DNA of 64,000 nucleotides from DATHTS01 sp041940425. GTDB lineage: Bacteria > Acidobacteriota > Blastocatellia > Pyrinomonadales > Pyrinomonadaceae. The position numbers and the translations under genes are program-made. The notes beneath the pieces were generated by a model. The model was not told the origin of the DNA, did not search any database, and worked only from the letters and a program-made list of their open reading frames with translations. Positions 8,615 through 16,593 of this stretch are shown here, piece after piece. The stretch's first letter is position 1, and each line of letters opens with the position of its first letter. The stretch is from contig JBGTSF010000019.1 in the NCBI GenBank assembly GCA_041940425.1, positions 3,611 to 67,610 on the forward strand, given 5' to 3'.

Positions 8615-9856
8615 ATGTTAAAAGAAAGAATAAGAAAAACAGCCAATCCGGTTATAGGAATAATTATTGTTCTCGTAATCGTTTTTGCTCCGATATCGGA
8701 AATTAGAGCGGCTGACCATCTCGAAGCCACGACCGTTTCAGCCGATCCGGGCGCGGACATCGGCGATATTTTCGCGTTTCTCGATCCGAATGACAATACA
8801 AAAGTCATTCTGGCAATGACGGTCGCCGGGTTTATCGTCCCGACCGAGCAGGTTAATTTCGGCTTTTTTCCCGAAGGCGTTTTGTATCGGTTCGAGATCG
8901 AAAACACCGGCGATGCCGTTTCGGATTTAAACATTGACATTACGTTTTCGCCGCAAACTTCACGGAGTCAGCCGCAAACGGCAACCGTTTCATTGCCGCC
9001 AACCCGCGGGCGGTTCGGACGTTTTAACAAATTTAACGCGCCGACCACGCTTCCGACTTTGGGCGCAACCGCGAATCCTTTTGTTGTCACGACAGATAAA
9101 GCCAGCGATGTTAAATTCTACGCCGGTCTGACCGATGACCCGTTTTATTTCGACATCGCCGGATTCAGCCGTTTTGTCGGCTCTGTGTTGGGCGGAAATC
9201 CCGACCCGACGCGACTGCAAAGAAGCCGCGACAGTTTCGCCGGATACAACATCCATACGATAGCTTTGTCCGTTCCCGCAGCGCTGCTGCGCGGTTCGGC
9301 GGGCGATGTGATCGGTGTCAACGGCGTAACTCTGCGTCAACGTAATTCGACCCGTCAAAACGACGGCACAATTGTAAACAGCGGAAATTATGTGCAGGTT
9401 GACCGCTTTGCAGTTCCGGCGGTCAACACGGCTTTGATCCCGTTTCCGCGCAAAAACGAATACAATGCCGCGATGCCGCAAGATGACGCGAGCGGAGTTT
9501 TCGCGGGCGATATTGTCGCCACCCTGACCGCGCTCGGAACAAATTCCGCCAATATCGGAATCCTCGCATCGGTCGCGGTCGTCAGCGGCGATTACTTGCG
9601 TTTGAATACGGCTACGCCGAATACGAGCATCGGTTTTGGCGAAAGAATTACGACCGCCGGCTACACGGGTTTCCCGAACGGTCGCCGGACGGGTGATGAT
9701 ACGATTGACACTTTGCTCTATTTCATCACCAATCAGGCGATCACGATGGGCGACAACGTAAACAGCAACGAAGTGCCGATTCCTAATTCTTTCCCGTATT
9801 TCGCGCCTCCCAATCAGCCTCTGGAAAATCCGGCGGTTGATAACACGCAAAATTAA
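8615..9856 (+). CDS. Secreted DUF4331 protein (intact copy)
   Basis: The 413-residue protein starts with a long signal peptide ending near SEIRAADH. The mature N-terminus carries the family signature: DHLEAT, an acidic GADIGDIFAFLDP, then a hydrophobic strand (KVILAMTVAGFI). The rest is predicted beta-rich and has no membrane anchor, so it is periplasmic or secreted. DUF4331 has no established biochemical function that I know. AAGGAG lies about 10 nt upstream of the ATG. It sits between two paralogous TPR lipoproteins and upstream of a TonB receptor, which suggests an envelope function linked to uptake or surface binding. A truncated paralogue lies at 6902-7108. Confidence 0.88.
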   Translation: MLKERIRKTANPVIGIIIVLVIVFAPISEIRAADHLEATTVSADPGADIGDIFAFLDPNDNTKVILAMTVAGFIVPTEQVNFGFFPEGVLYRFEIENTGDAVSDLNIDITFSPQTSRSQPQTATVSLPPTRGRFGRFNKFNAPTTLPTLGATANPFVVTTDKASDVKFYAGLTDDPFYFDIAGFSRFVGSVLGGNPDPTRLQRSRDSFAGYNIHTIALSVPAALLRGSAGDVIGVNGVTLRQRNSTRQNDGTIVNSGNYVQVDRFAVPAVNTALIPFPRKNEYNAAMPQDDASGVFAGDIVATLTALGTNSANIGILASVAVVSGDYLRLNTATPNTSIGFGERITTAGYTGFPNGRRTGDDTIDTLLYFITNQAITMGDNVNSNEVPIPNSFPYFAPPNQPLENPAVDNTQN

Positions 9857-9924
9857 GCAAACCAGGAAATTGTTTTGAGTCCCGGCTTCGGTCGGGATTC
9901 AAAACAAAAATCGGAGAAATAAAA

Positions 9925-11262
9925 ATGTATAAATTCAAACCGTTTCAAATCGCATTTTTACTTTTTGCCGTATTGATTTTTAATGCCTGCGTAAAAAATC
10001 ATGCGACACCCGAACCACAAACAGAACCGCAAACGCCGGAAAAAAAACTCGTGTTAAACGACACGATTCGTTTTCTCGAAAACCGCATTAAAAACGATCC
10101 CGAAGATTTCATCGCGCATAATAAGCTCGCGGCGCAATATCTTCAGCGTCTGCGCGAAACGGGCGATCAGGATTTTCTCGAATTAGCCGAACGCGCCGCC
10201 CGCGCTTCGCTGGAAATTCTTCCCGCCGAACAAAACAAGGAAGGTCTGGCATTGCTGGCAAGAGTCGAATATTCTTTGCACAATTTCTCAACTGCCCGCG
10301 AACACGCTTTGCAATTGGTAAATTTAGAGCCGAATAAAAGTTTTCCGTATCAAATTCTCGGCGACGCGCTTCTCGAACTCGGAGAATACGAAGAAGCGAA
10401 AATCGCATTTCGTCAGATGGAAAAAATCGGCGGCTTACAGCCCTTGACGAAAATAGCGGTCGAACAGCGGCTGGCGCGGATGGCTTTACTTTACGGCGAC
10501 AACCCGGGCGCGATGCGTCATTTTTCCAACGCACTCAAAATCGCATCAGCGATGCCCGAAACGCCGTCTGAAACCGTCGCCTGGTGCAGATGGCAATTGG
10601 GCGAAACCGTTTTTGCCGAAGGCGATTATAAAACCGCCGAAAAATATTATCTTAATGCCCTGAAATCATTTCCCGAACATACACCGACAATCGCCGCGCT
10701 CGGAAAAGTCCGCGCGGCACAGGGCGATCTAAAGGGCGCGATCGAACAATACGAAGAGGCTTTCCGAATAATGCCCGACACGGCTTTTGCCGCGGCTTTG
10801 TCGGATTTATTTAAACTGTCGGGGCGCGACGAAGATTCAAAAAAACAATATGAAGCGGTCGAAAAATACAGTCATCTGAATGATCCGAACGGCAAACCAT
10901 TTGACCGCGATCTCGCGCTTTTTTATGCCAATCACGATTGGAAGATGGAAGAGGCGTATAATCTCGCCGTTAAAGAATACGAACAGCGGCGCGACATTTA
11001 CGGCGCGGACGCGATCGCGTGGACGGCATTCAAAGCCGGAAAACTCAACGAAGCCCAAAAAGCGATTAAAGAAGCGATGCGGCTCGGCACGCTCGACGCT
11101 CAGATTTTTTATCACGCCGGAATGATCGAAAATGCGGCGGGCAACAAAGCGGTAGCTAAACGCTGGCTTGAAAAAGCTCTCCACTTGAACCCTTCGTTCG
11201 ATTTACTGCAAGCTAAAATTGCGAAAGACGTTTTGGCTAAATTAGAATCGAAAAATGGCTGA
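9925..11262 (+). CDS. TPR-repeat lipoprotein (second copy)
   Basis: The 445-residue product has a signal peptide with the lipobox-like FNAC (Cys22) followed by a Pro/Gln/Thr-rich linker. TPR-like helix pairs fill the remainder, for example LGEYEEAKIAFRQME and AGKLNEAQKAIKEAM. It shares overall length, architecture and C-terminal sequence with the lipoprotein at 7213, so the two arose by duplication of a DUF4331-TPR unit. Divergence is strong in the first half and weak at the C-terminus. The TonB receptor starts only 21 nt downstream, so they are very probably cotranscribed. Confidence 0.88.
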   Translation: MYKFKPFQIAFLLFAVLIFNACVKNHATPEPQTEPQTPEKKLVLNDTIRFLENRIKNDPEDFIAHNKLAAQYLQRLRETGDQDFLELAERAARASLEILPAEQNKEGLALLARVEYSLHNFSTAREHALQLVNLEPNKSFPYQILGDALLELGEYEEAKIAFRQMEKIGGLQPLTKIAVEQRLARMALLYGDNPGAMRHFSNALKIASAMPETPSETVAWCRWQLGETVFAEGDYKTAEKYYLNALKSFPEHTPTIAALGKVRAAQGDLKGAIEQYEEAFRIMPDTAFAAALSDLFKLSGRDEDSKKQYEAVEKYSHLNDPNGKPFDRDLALFYANHDWKMEEAYNLAVKEYEQRRDIYGADAIAWTAFKAGKLNEAQKAIKEAMRLGTLDAQIFYHAGMIENAAGNKAVAKRWLEKALHLNPSFDLLQAKIAKDVLAKLESKNG

Positions 11263-11283
11263 AATGTTCAAGGAGCGTTAGTT

Positions 11284-13650
11284 ATGTTAAACCGTTTACA
11301 ATACATATATATTATTTCGATTTTGTTGTTATTTTCAGCTATTGCTTTCGGGCAAACGGTTGAAAAGCCGGAAAATCAAAAGACGCGCGTCTTTTCCGGC
11401 ACGGTAATAACACCGCAATTCGAACTTGTTCCGAATGTCGAGATCGAGGTCAAAACTTCCGGCGGAATTTTGAAAACCCAAACGAATGCGGAAGGCGAAT
11501 TTTCATTGCAAGTGCCGCGTGAAAATCTTTCGGTCAAATTTTCGGGCAAAAATATCGAACCGCAGACGCAGTTTTTTTCGAGCGCGGACGATTTGACGAA
11601 TCTCAAGATCAAAATACGATACGTCATTCCGCCGGTTGCCGAAACGGTAACGATCACCGACGACGCTTTAACGCCGGTTATTGAAACGCGCAACTCCGCT
11701 GTTTTTAATCAGACGCTTTTCGGACGGGACGACCAGTTGATCTTTCTGCTCAATTCGGGAATCAACGCCGGACAGCACGAAGGCGGCGGAAAATCTCTGG
11801 AAATTCGCCGTTTCGGATTTAACACCGATCACGGCGGCGTGAACGGCGGCGTAAAAATTTTGGTTGACAACGTTCAGCAAAATCAGGGGACGCAGGGACA
11901 CGGGCAAGGCTATCTCGGCGATCTGAAAACGCTCTCGCCCGAACTCGTTGAAAATGTTTCGATCATTAACGGACCGTTTTCCGCCGCTTACGGCGATTTT
12001 TCCGGGCTCGGCGTGGTCAAAATCGATCTCCGGGAATCCCTGCCCCAGATTTTTACGGCACGAATTCAAGGCGGAAGTTTTAATACATTTCGCGGCTTTT
12101 TCGCTTACAGTCCGAGAATCAAAAATGTTGACGCTTTCATAGCTTACGAACCGAGCTACACGGACGGACCATTTATTAGCCCGCTTCGTTACCGGCGCGA
12201 TAATTTTTCGGGAAATTTTACATACAATTTCGACGAAACCGAAGCGTTCGGCGTAAAACTCAACGCCGGGCGCAACAGTTTCTTTTCGTCTGGACAAATT
12301 CCGCTCGATTTAGTCGTAAGCGGCGAACTCGACCGATTCGGTTTTATTGACCCGGACAACGGCGGAAAAGTCCAAAGCGGCACGATCACGGCTTATTACC
12401 GCAAATCACTGAAATCCGGCACGACTTTCAAAGCTGACGCTTTCGTTTCGCGTTCGCTGTTCGATCTGTTTTCAAATTTCACGTTCTTTTTAAACGATCC
12501 GGTTTACGGCGATGAGATTCAACAGCACGATTCGCGGCTTCAGGAAGGCGCGAATTTTCAGGTCTTTCATCCCTACAAACTTTTCGGCAACGGGTCGCTT
12601 TTGACCTTCGGCGGCAATTTGCATTTCAATCAGATAAACGTCGGGCTTTATCCGACCATCAGCCGCCAGCCGAACCGCAAATTTTTTCCCGAAAATATCA
12701 ACAACGCGGACGTTTTGCTGACTTCGGCACAGGCGAATGTCAACAATTACGCGGGCTATGTGCAGAATGAAATAAATCTTTTCAACGGGCATTTGAGAAT
12801 TGAAGCGGGTTTGCGCTGGGATTATTTTTCGTTTGACGTGAACGGTTTTGAATCGAGCGATACCGAAATTCGGCTCGACGGAAAAGAATCGGATTATAAA
12901 TTTCAACCGAAAGCGGGCGTTGCTTTTTCGCCGTTTGAAAAATTTCCGGTTTCGTTTTTTGCGAACTACGGGCGCGGCATCGCTTCGCAGGACGCGCGCG
13001 GAGTCTCACGAAACGCGGACGCTCCGAAAATCGCCGTTACCGATTTTTATCAACTCGGCACGAGTTATAATTCGAGCCGATTTTCGGCGGTTTTCAGCAC
13101 GTTTTTGATTGACCGTTCGAATGAACAGATTTATATACCGGACGACGGAAGCATCGAATTTTCCGATCCTTCGCGTTCCTATGGAATCGAATTTCGCGGT
13201 TCGGCGCGAATCACTAAAAATCTGAGTATCAACGGCGGCTTGACCCAGGTTTTGGAAAGCTATTTTCGCAACACGAATCCGCGAGTTGACGTTGATTCCG
13301 CGCCGCACACGGTCGCCAACGGCGGTCTGGTTTTAAACGATCTGCGCGGCTTCAATTTCTTTTTGAATTGGCGGCATATTTCGAGTTACAGGCTCGACGG
13401 TTTGGACGAAACGATCCGCGCGAGCGGACATGACGTGGTTGATTTTTCGATGTCCAAGCGTTTGAACAAAATGGTTGATCTCAATTTCTCGGTCAACAAT
13501 CTTTTCAACAAAAAATACTTTGAAACGCAAAATTTCTTTGAATCGAGAGTGTCGCCGAACGCGCCGGTCATCGAAAGAATCCACGCCACGCCCGGCTATT
13601 CGACGACCGTCAATGTCGGTTTGACTTTTAGATTCGGGGAGAAGGAATAA
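11284..13650 (+). CDS. TonB-dependent receptor with carboxypeptidase-regulatory-like N-terminus
   Basis: The 788-residue outer-membrane protein has a signal peptide ending in AIAFGQ. A carboxypeptidase-regulatory-like beta sandwich lies at about 35-110. A plug follows at about 120-245 (ETVTITDD, GGVKILVDNVQQNQ, VSIINGPFSAAYGDFSG), then a 22-strand-type barrel ending in NVGLTFRFGEKE. The plug lacks the usual strict LYG before GxxxGGV and instead has AAYGDFSGLGVV. The last gene of the DUF4331/TPR cluster, it begins 21 nt after the second TPR gene with AAGGAG upstream. The substrate cannot be told from sequence. A word-repeat hairpin with a T-run lies about 60 nt after its stop. Confidence 0.9.
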   Translation: MLNRLQYIYIISILLLFSAIAFGQTVEKPENQKTRVFSGTVITPQFELVPNVEIEVKTSGGILKTQTNAEGEFSLQVPRENLSVKFSGKNIEPQTQFFSSADDLTNLKIKIRYVIPPVAETVTITDDALTPVIETRNSAVFNQTLFGRDDQLIFLLNSGINAGQHEGGGKSLEIRRFGFNTDHGGVNGGVKILVDNVQQNQGTQGHGQGYLGDLKTLSPELVENVSIINGPFSAAYGDFSGLGVVKIDLRESLPQIFTARIQGGSFNTFRGFFAYSPRIKNVDAFIAYEPSYTDGPFISPLRYRRDNFSGNFTYNFDETEAFGVKLNAGRNSFFSSGQIPLDLVVSGELDRFGFIDPDNGGKVQSGTITAYYRKSLKSGTTFKADAFVSRSLFDLFSNFTFFLNDPVYGDEIQQHDSRLQEGANFQVFHPYKLFGNGSLLTFGGNLHFNQINVGLYPTISRQPNRKFFPENINNADVLLTSAQANVNNYAGYVQNEINLFNGHLRIEAGLRWDYFSFDVNGFESSDTEIRLDGKESDYKFQPKAGVAFSPFEKFPVSFFANYGRGIASQDARGVSRNADAPKIAVTDFYQLGTSYNSSRFSAVFSTFLIDRSNEQIYIPDDGSIEFSDPSRSYGIEFRGSARITKNLSINGGLTQVLESYFRNTNPRVDVDSAPHTVANGGLVLNDLRGFNFFLNWRHISSYRLDGLDETIRASGHDVVDFSMSKRLNKMVDLNFSVNNLFNKKYFETQNFFESRVSPNAPVIERIHATPGYSTTVNVGLTFRFGEKE

Positions 13651-13693
13651 AGTCGGATTCGCATAAAAAATGAGAAATCAAGCAAAAACCCCT

Positions 13694-13769
13694 GTGAACC
13701 TCTGTGAAAAACTCTGTGTTGTTTGTGTTCTATATTGGTTGTAAACACAGAGAACACAGAGTTTTTTTT
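13694..13769 (+). terminator. Word-repeat hairpin with T-run, acting as a likely terminator
   Basis: The left arm 13707-13729 (AAAAACTCTGTGTTGTTTGT...) pairs with the right arm 13744-13766 at about 21 of 23 positions, and the right arm runs into nine or more Ts. The arms are made of repeated CTCTGTG words, like the elements at 6849 and 30033. The stem and T-run would serve as an intrinsic terminator for the TonB operon. Confidence 0.65.
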
Positions 13770-13865
13770 TAATTTTTAATTTTCTCTTTTTTGTGCAAAG
13801 CAATAAAGCTAGAACAAAAAATTTTTTGAACGAAGTTACCGCGTCGCTACCGCTTCGTGTTCCGA

Positions 13866-14477
13866 CTATCCGCTGATGATCCGCGTTTTGTATTCGTCCC
13901 AGAGGCGCGAAACTTTGATGCGGTATTCGACGAGTTCGCGGCTGACGTTAAAATGCTCGGCGATTTCGCGTGAAGTTTTTCCCTGAAAAACCATCCGTTT
14001 TAGAGCCGAAAAAGGGACGAGTGCCGCCGCTCCGATGGAATAGGCTTCTTCTTCGATCTCCGCGCGGTAGTCTCTGGCAATGGTCTGTCCGGCTTTATTC
14101 TTATTTTTGATCGCCAGACGGCTCGGTTTATGTCCCATAAAAACGTGGCAAATCTCTTCCATCAAGGTGGCGTTCTGACGATTTTTGCCGTGCGTCGGAT
14201 TTAAAATTATCAATTTTCTACCGTCCGGCAGAGCCTGCGAACACGCCCCGCCCGACCATTTATCGCGCCCCGCCCCGAGCAGATGGAGTTTTGTTTCTTC
14301 GGTCAAAAACGGCTCGATGTCTTCAAATGAAGCGACCAGAAGTTTTGCATAATGCGCCAGTTCAAACGGGTTGAGCGGCGCGTCGTCGCGCTCCAATCCG
14401 GCAAAATCGCGCAAACCGATTGCTCTGATCTCGTAATTTCTGCCTTTTCGTGTCGGGGGTAGTTGATCGACTTCCAC
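13866..14477 (-). CDS. ImmA/IrrE-like metallopeptidase-fold protein with a non-canonical metal motif
   Basis: About 203 aa. The core resembles ImmA/IrrE proteins: an N-terminal helical part, LIILNPTHG, then LMEEICHVFMGH and an acidic helix EIEEEAYSIGAAALVP. The C-terminus carries an HTH-like stretch (SREIAEHFNVSRELVEYRIK). In the position of HExxH the protein reads EEICH, so the first histidine is replaced by Glu, although a second His follows (GH). Metal binding may be altered or lost. The open frame extends to a TTG at 14522, but that codon lies inside the upstream gene's terminator, so I place the start at the GTG at 14477. No Shine-Dalgarno is visible, so the start is uncertain. Confidence 0.7.
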   Translation of the reverse strand: MEVDQLPPTRKGRNYEIRAIGLRDFAGLERDDAPLNPFELAHYAKLLVASFEDIEPFLTEETKLHLLGAGRDKWSGGACSQALPDGRKLIILNPTHGKNRQNATLMEEICHVFMGHKPSRLAIKNKNKAGQTIARDYRAEIEEEAYSIGAAALVPFSALKRMVFQGKTSREIAEHFNVSRELVEYRIKVSRLWDEYKTRIISG

Positions 14478-14510
14478 AGTTGTTAATTTTGCAATTTTAT
14501 TATCAAATAG

Positions 14511-14545
14511 AAAAAACAGCAAGATTTTCGCCTTGCTGTTTTTTT
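14511..14545 (-). terminator. Strong intrinsic terminator of the lytic transglycosylase gene
   Basis: AACAGCAAG (14515-14523) and CTTGCTGTT (14532-14540) form a perfect 9-bp stem with an 8-nt loop. T-runs follow on both strands, so it can act bidirectionally. It sits 24 nt past the stop of the gene ending at 14564 and overlaps the false upstream start of the IrrE-like gene. Confidence 0.85.
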
Positions 14546-14563
14546 GTTTGATTTGAACAGAAT

Positions 14564-16372
14564 TTATTTTGTCGGAATTCTTATTTCACGACCGTTGTTA
14601 AGTTTTGAATTGACAAACAAGCCGTTAAATTTCGCAACTTCGACCGGATTCGCCCCGTGGCGTTTTGCCAACGATTCAACCGTATCGCCGGACTGCGCTT
14701 TGACAACTTTTACGCTGTTTTGTGCGACGGTCGGCGGCGCGGTTGTCGGGCGCGAATAGGAAGTCGTGTTCACCAGATTTTTCATCGGCACGAAAACCTT
14801 TCCGTTCGGCACAGCCATTCCCGGATTTGCCGCTTTCAGTTCGGCAACGCTGACTCCCGTTCGGTTGGAAATGTTTTCCCACGTTTCGCCTTTGACCGAA
14901 TTCGTCAAACCGGCTGTATTATTCGGAACTCCGCGAATTCTCTTGAAAACCGCAACCACATCATTAGCTTTTCCGGGCGGAATATTAATGACATACGGTT
15001 CGGGCGGCGTCATATTCGTCCGCAGATGCGGATTCAAATAACGCAGATATTCGACGCTCGTGTCCGAAGCCTGCGCCAAAAGCGCGAGACTTGTCGAAGA
15101 CGGAACGCGAATTTGATCGTAGCGAAGCGGCGCGGCTGGACGGATATGTCCGAAACCGTATTGCTGCGGGTTGTTGGCGATCAAGATCGTCGCCAGAATA
15201 TTCGGCACATAGTTGCGCGTTTCACGCGGCAAGTAAGGATAAGCCGCCCAGAAATTTGCAACTCCGGCGCGGCGGATAGCGCGGTCAACATTTCCTTCGC
15301 CGCAGTTATACGCGCCCATCGCCAGTTCCCAATTGCCGTTGTAGCGGTTTGCCAAAAACTTCAAGTATCTAGCCGACGCGCGAGTCGCCTGTTCAAAGCT
15401 GTTGCGTTCATCAACATACGCCGTCCGGCGCAAACCGAAACGCGCGCCCGTTCCCGGAATAAACTGCCATAAGCCCGAAGCAGACGCCCAGGACATCGCC
15501 GTCGGTTTCCACGCGCTTTCGACCTGTCCGAGCCACGCGACGTTTTCCGGCACGCCTTCTTCGCGGAAAATGCGGCGAGCCATCAGCATAAACATTCCCG
15601 AACGATAAAGCCCGACTTCCATCGTTTTGCGTCCGCGTCCGCGATAATAATTGATGAATTGCTGAATCATCGGATGAACCTGAAACTGGAATCCGAGCGA
15701 TTTATTGGCGATTGCGACCTGTATGTATTGATATTGCTGTTGGGCTTCGGGATTGCTTTCGATTTCCTGTTCTTCGACTGTCAGTTCGAGTTTCGCAAGT
15801 TCATCGCGCCCTGACGGTTCGAATATTTGTTCGGTAAAACCGTTCAGTGCGTCGTTGGATTGATTTTGTCCGACGACCGATGCGAGAGTCGTGCCGTCCG
15901 TCGTTTTAGCCGTATTTGTCTGGATTTTCTGCGAAAGTTTAGCCATCTCGTCGGCTAATTTATTATCAATATTCCAGCCGCAGGTTGCCGACAGGCTCCT
16001 AATTTGCGGAATCTGATTATTCGGAAATTCCATCCGGTAAACCGTCTCGATCAACTGACTGTAGCATTCGCGCAAGGTCTGATTTCTTTGAACGTCAATG
16101 CCCGACATCAGAAAAACCTCGACCGATTTATTGAAATCTTCGCGGGCTTCGCTCCGTCGGTTGTCCTGCAAATGAAACAAACCTTGTTTGAAATATCTGC
16201 CCGCGTCGTCGGTGATCTTCACAACCTGCGCTTCGGCTTGCTGAGCCAGATCGGTCTTGCCGGAATTTCTTCCGCTGGAAGTTGAACTCGTGATTTGCGC
16301 TTGGGAAATCGAACTGAATACAAAAAATATTACTGCAGTTATATTAAAAAACCTTGTCAGGTTAATTTTCAT
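14564..16372 (-). CDS. mltD: Membrane-bound lytic murein transglycosylase D-like protein with two LysM domains
   Basis: The 602-residue protein has a signal peptide (FFNITAVIFFVFSSISQAQ). After a 200-residue variable region, a GH23 SLT domain spans about 240-400. It has the catalytic Glu in GQVESAWKPTAMSWASASG, followed by LWQFIPGTG and the AYNCGEGNVDRAI signature. Two LysM modules follow, at about 505-545 and 555-602, which bind peptidoglycan. The enzyme cleaves glycan strands with 1,6-anhydro ring formation in the periplasm. The order SLT then LysM is the MltD arrangement; the N-terminal part is longer than in E. coli. It is monocistronic, with a strong terminator at 14511-14545. Confidence 0.92.
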   Translation of the reverse strand: MKINLTRFFNITAVIFFVFSSISQAQITSSTSSGRNSGKTDLAQQAEAQVVKITDDAGRYFKQGLFHLQDNRRSEAREDFNKSVEVFLMSGIDVQRNQTLRECYSQLIETVYRMEFPNNQIPQIRSLSATCGWNIDNKLADEMAKLSQKIQTNTAKTTDGTTLASVVGQNQSNDALNGFTEQIFEPSGRDELAKLELTVEEQEIESNPEAQQQYQYIQVAIANKSLGFQFQVHPMIQQFINYYRGRGRKTMEVGLYRSGMFMLMARRIFREEGVPENVAWLGQVESAWKPTAMSWASASGLWQFIPGTGARFGLRRTAYVDERNSFEQATRASARYLKFLANRYNGNWELAMGAYNCGEGNVDRAIRRAGVANFWAAYPYLPRETRNYVPNILATILIANNPQQYGFGHIRPAAPLRYDQIRVPSSTSLALLAQASDTSVEYLRYLNPHLRTNMTPPEPYVINIPPGKANDVVAVFKRIRGVPNNTAGLTNSVKGETWENISNRTGVSVAELKAANPGMAVPNGKVFVPMKNLVNTTSYSRPTTAPPTVAQNSVKVVKAQSGDTVESLAKRHGANPVEVAKFNGLFVNSKLNNGREIRIPTK

Positions 16373-16593
16373 CTGTTCGTCTATACTCCTTATTTTTATT
16401 AGGGTTAGGGCGAATCGCTGAAACGACCTAAATATAAATTATAATTTTTAACGCCGATATACTCGAAAAGTTTCAGCACTTTTTTTCAGCGCGACAAAAA
16501 CGTTTTCAAAGTAACATACTAATCTTATCCAAGTCAATGCGCCGAATGCCGATAAATGTTGACTTTTATTAAGTTTATTTATCAATTCTCCGG

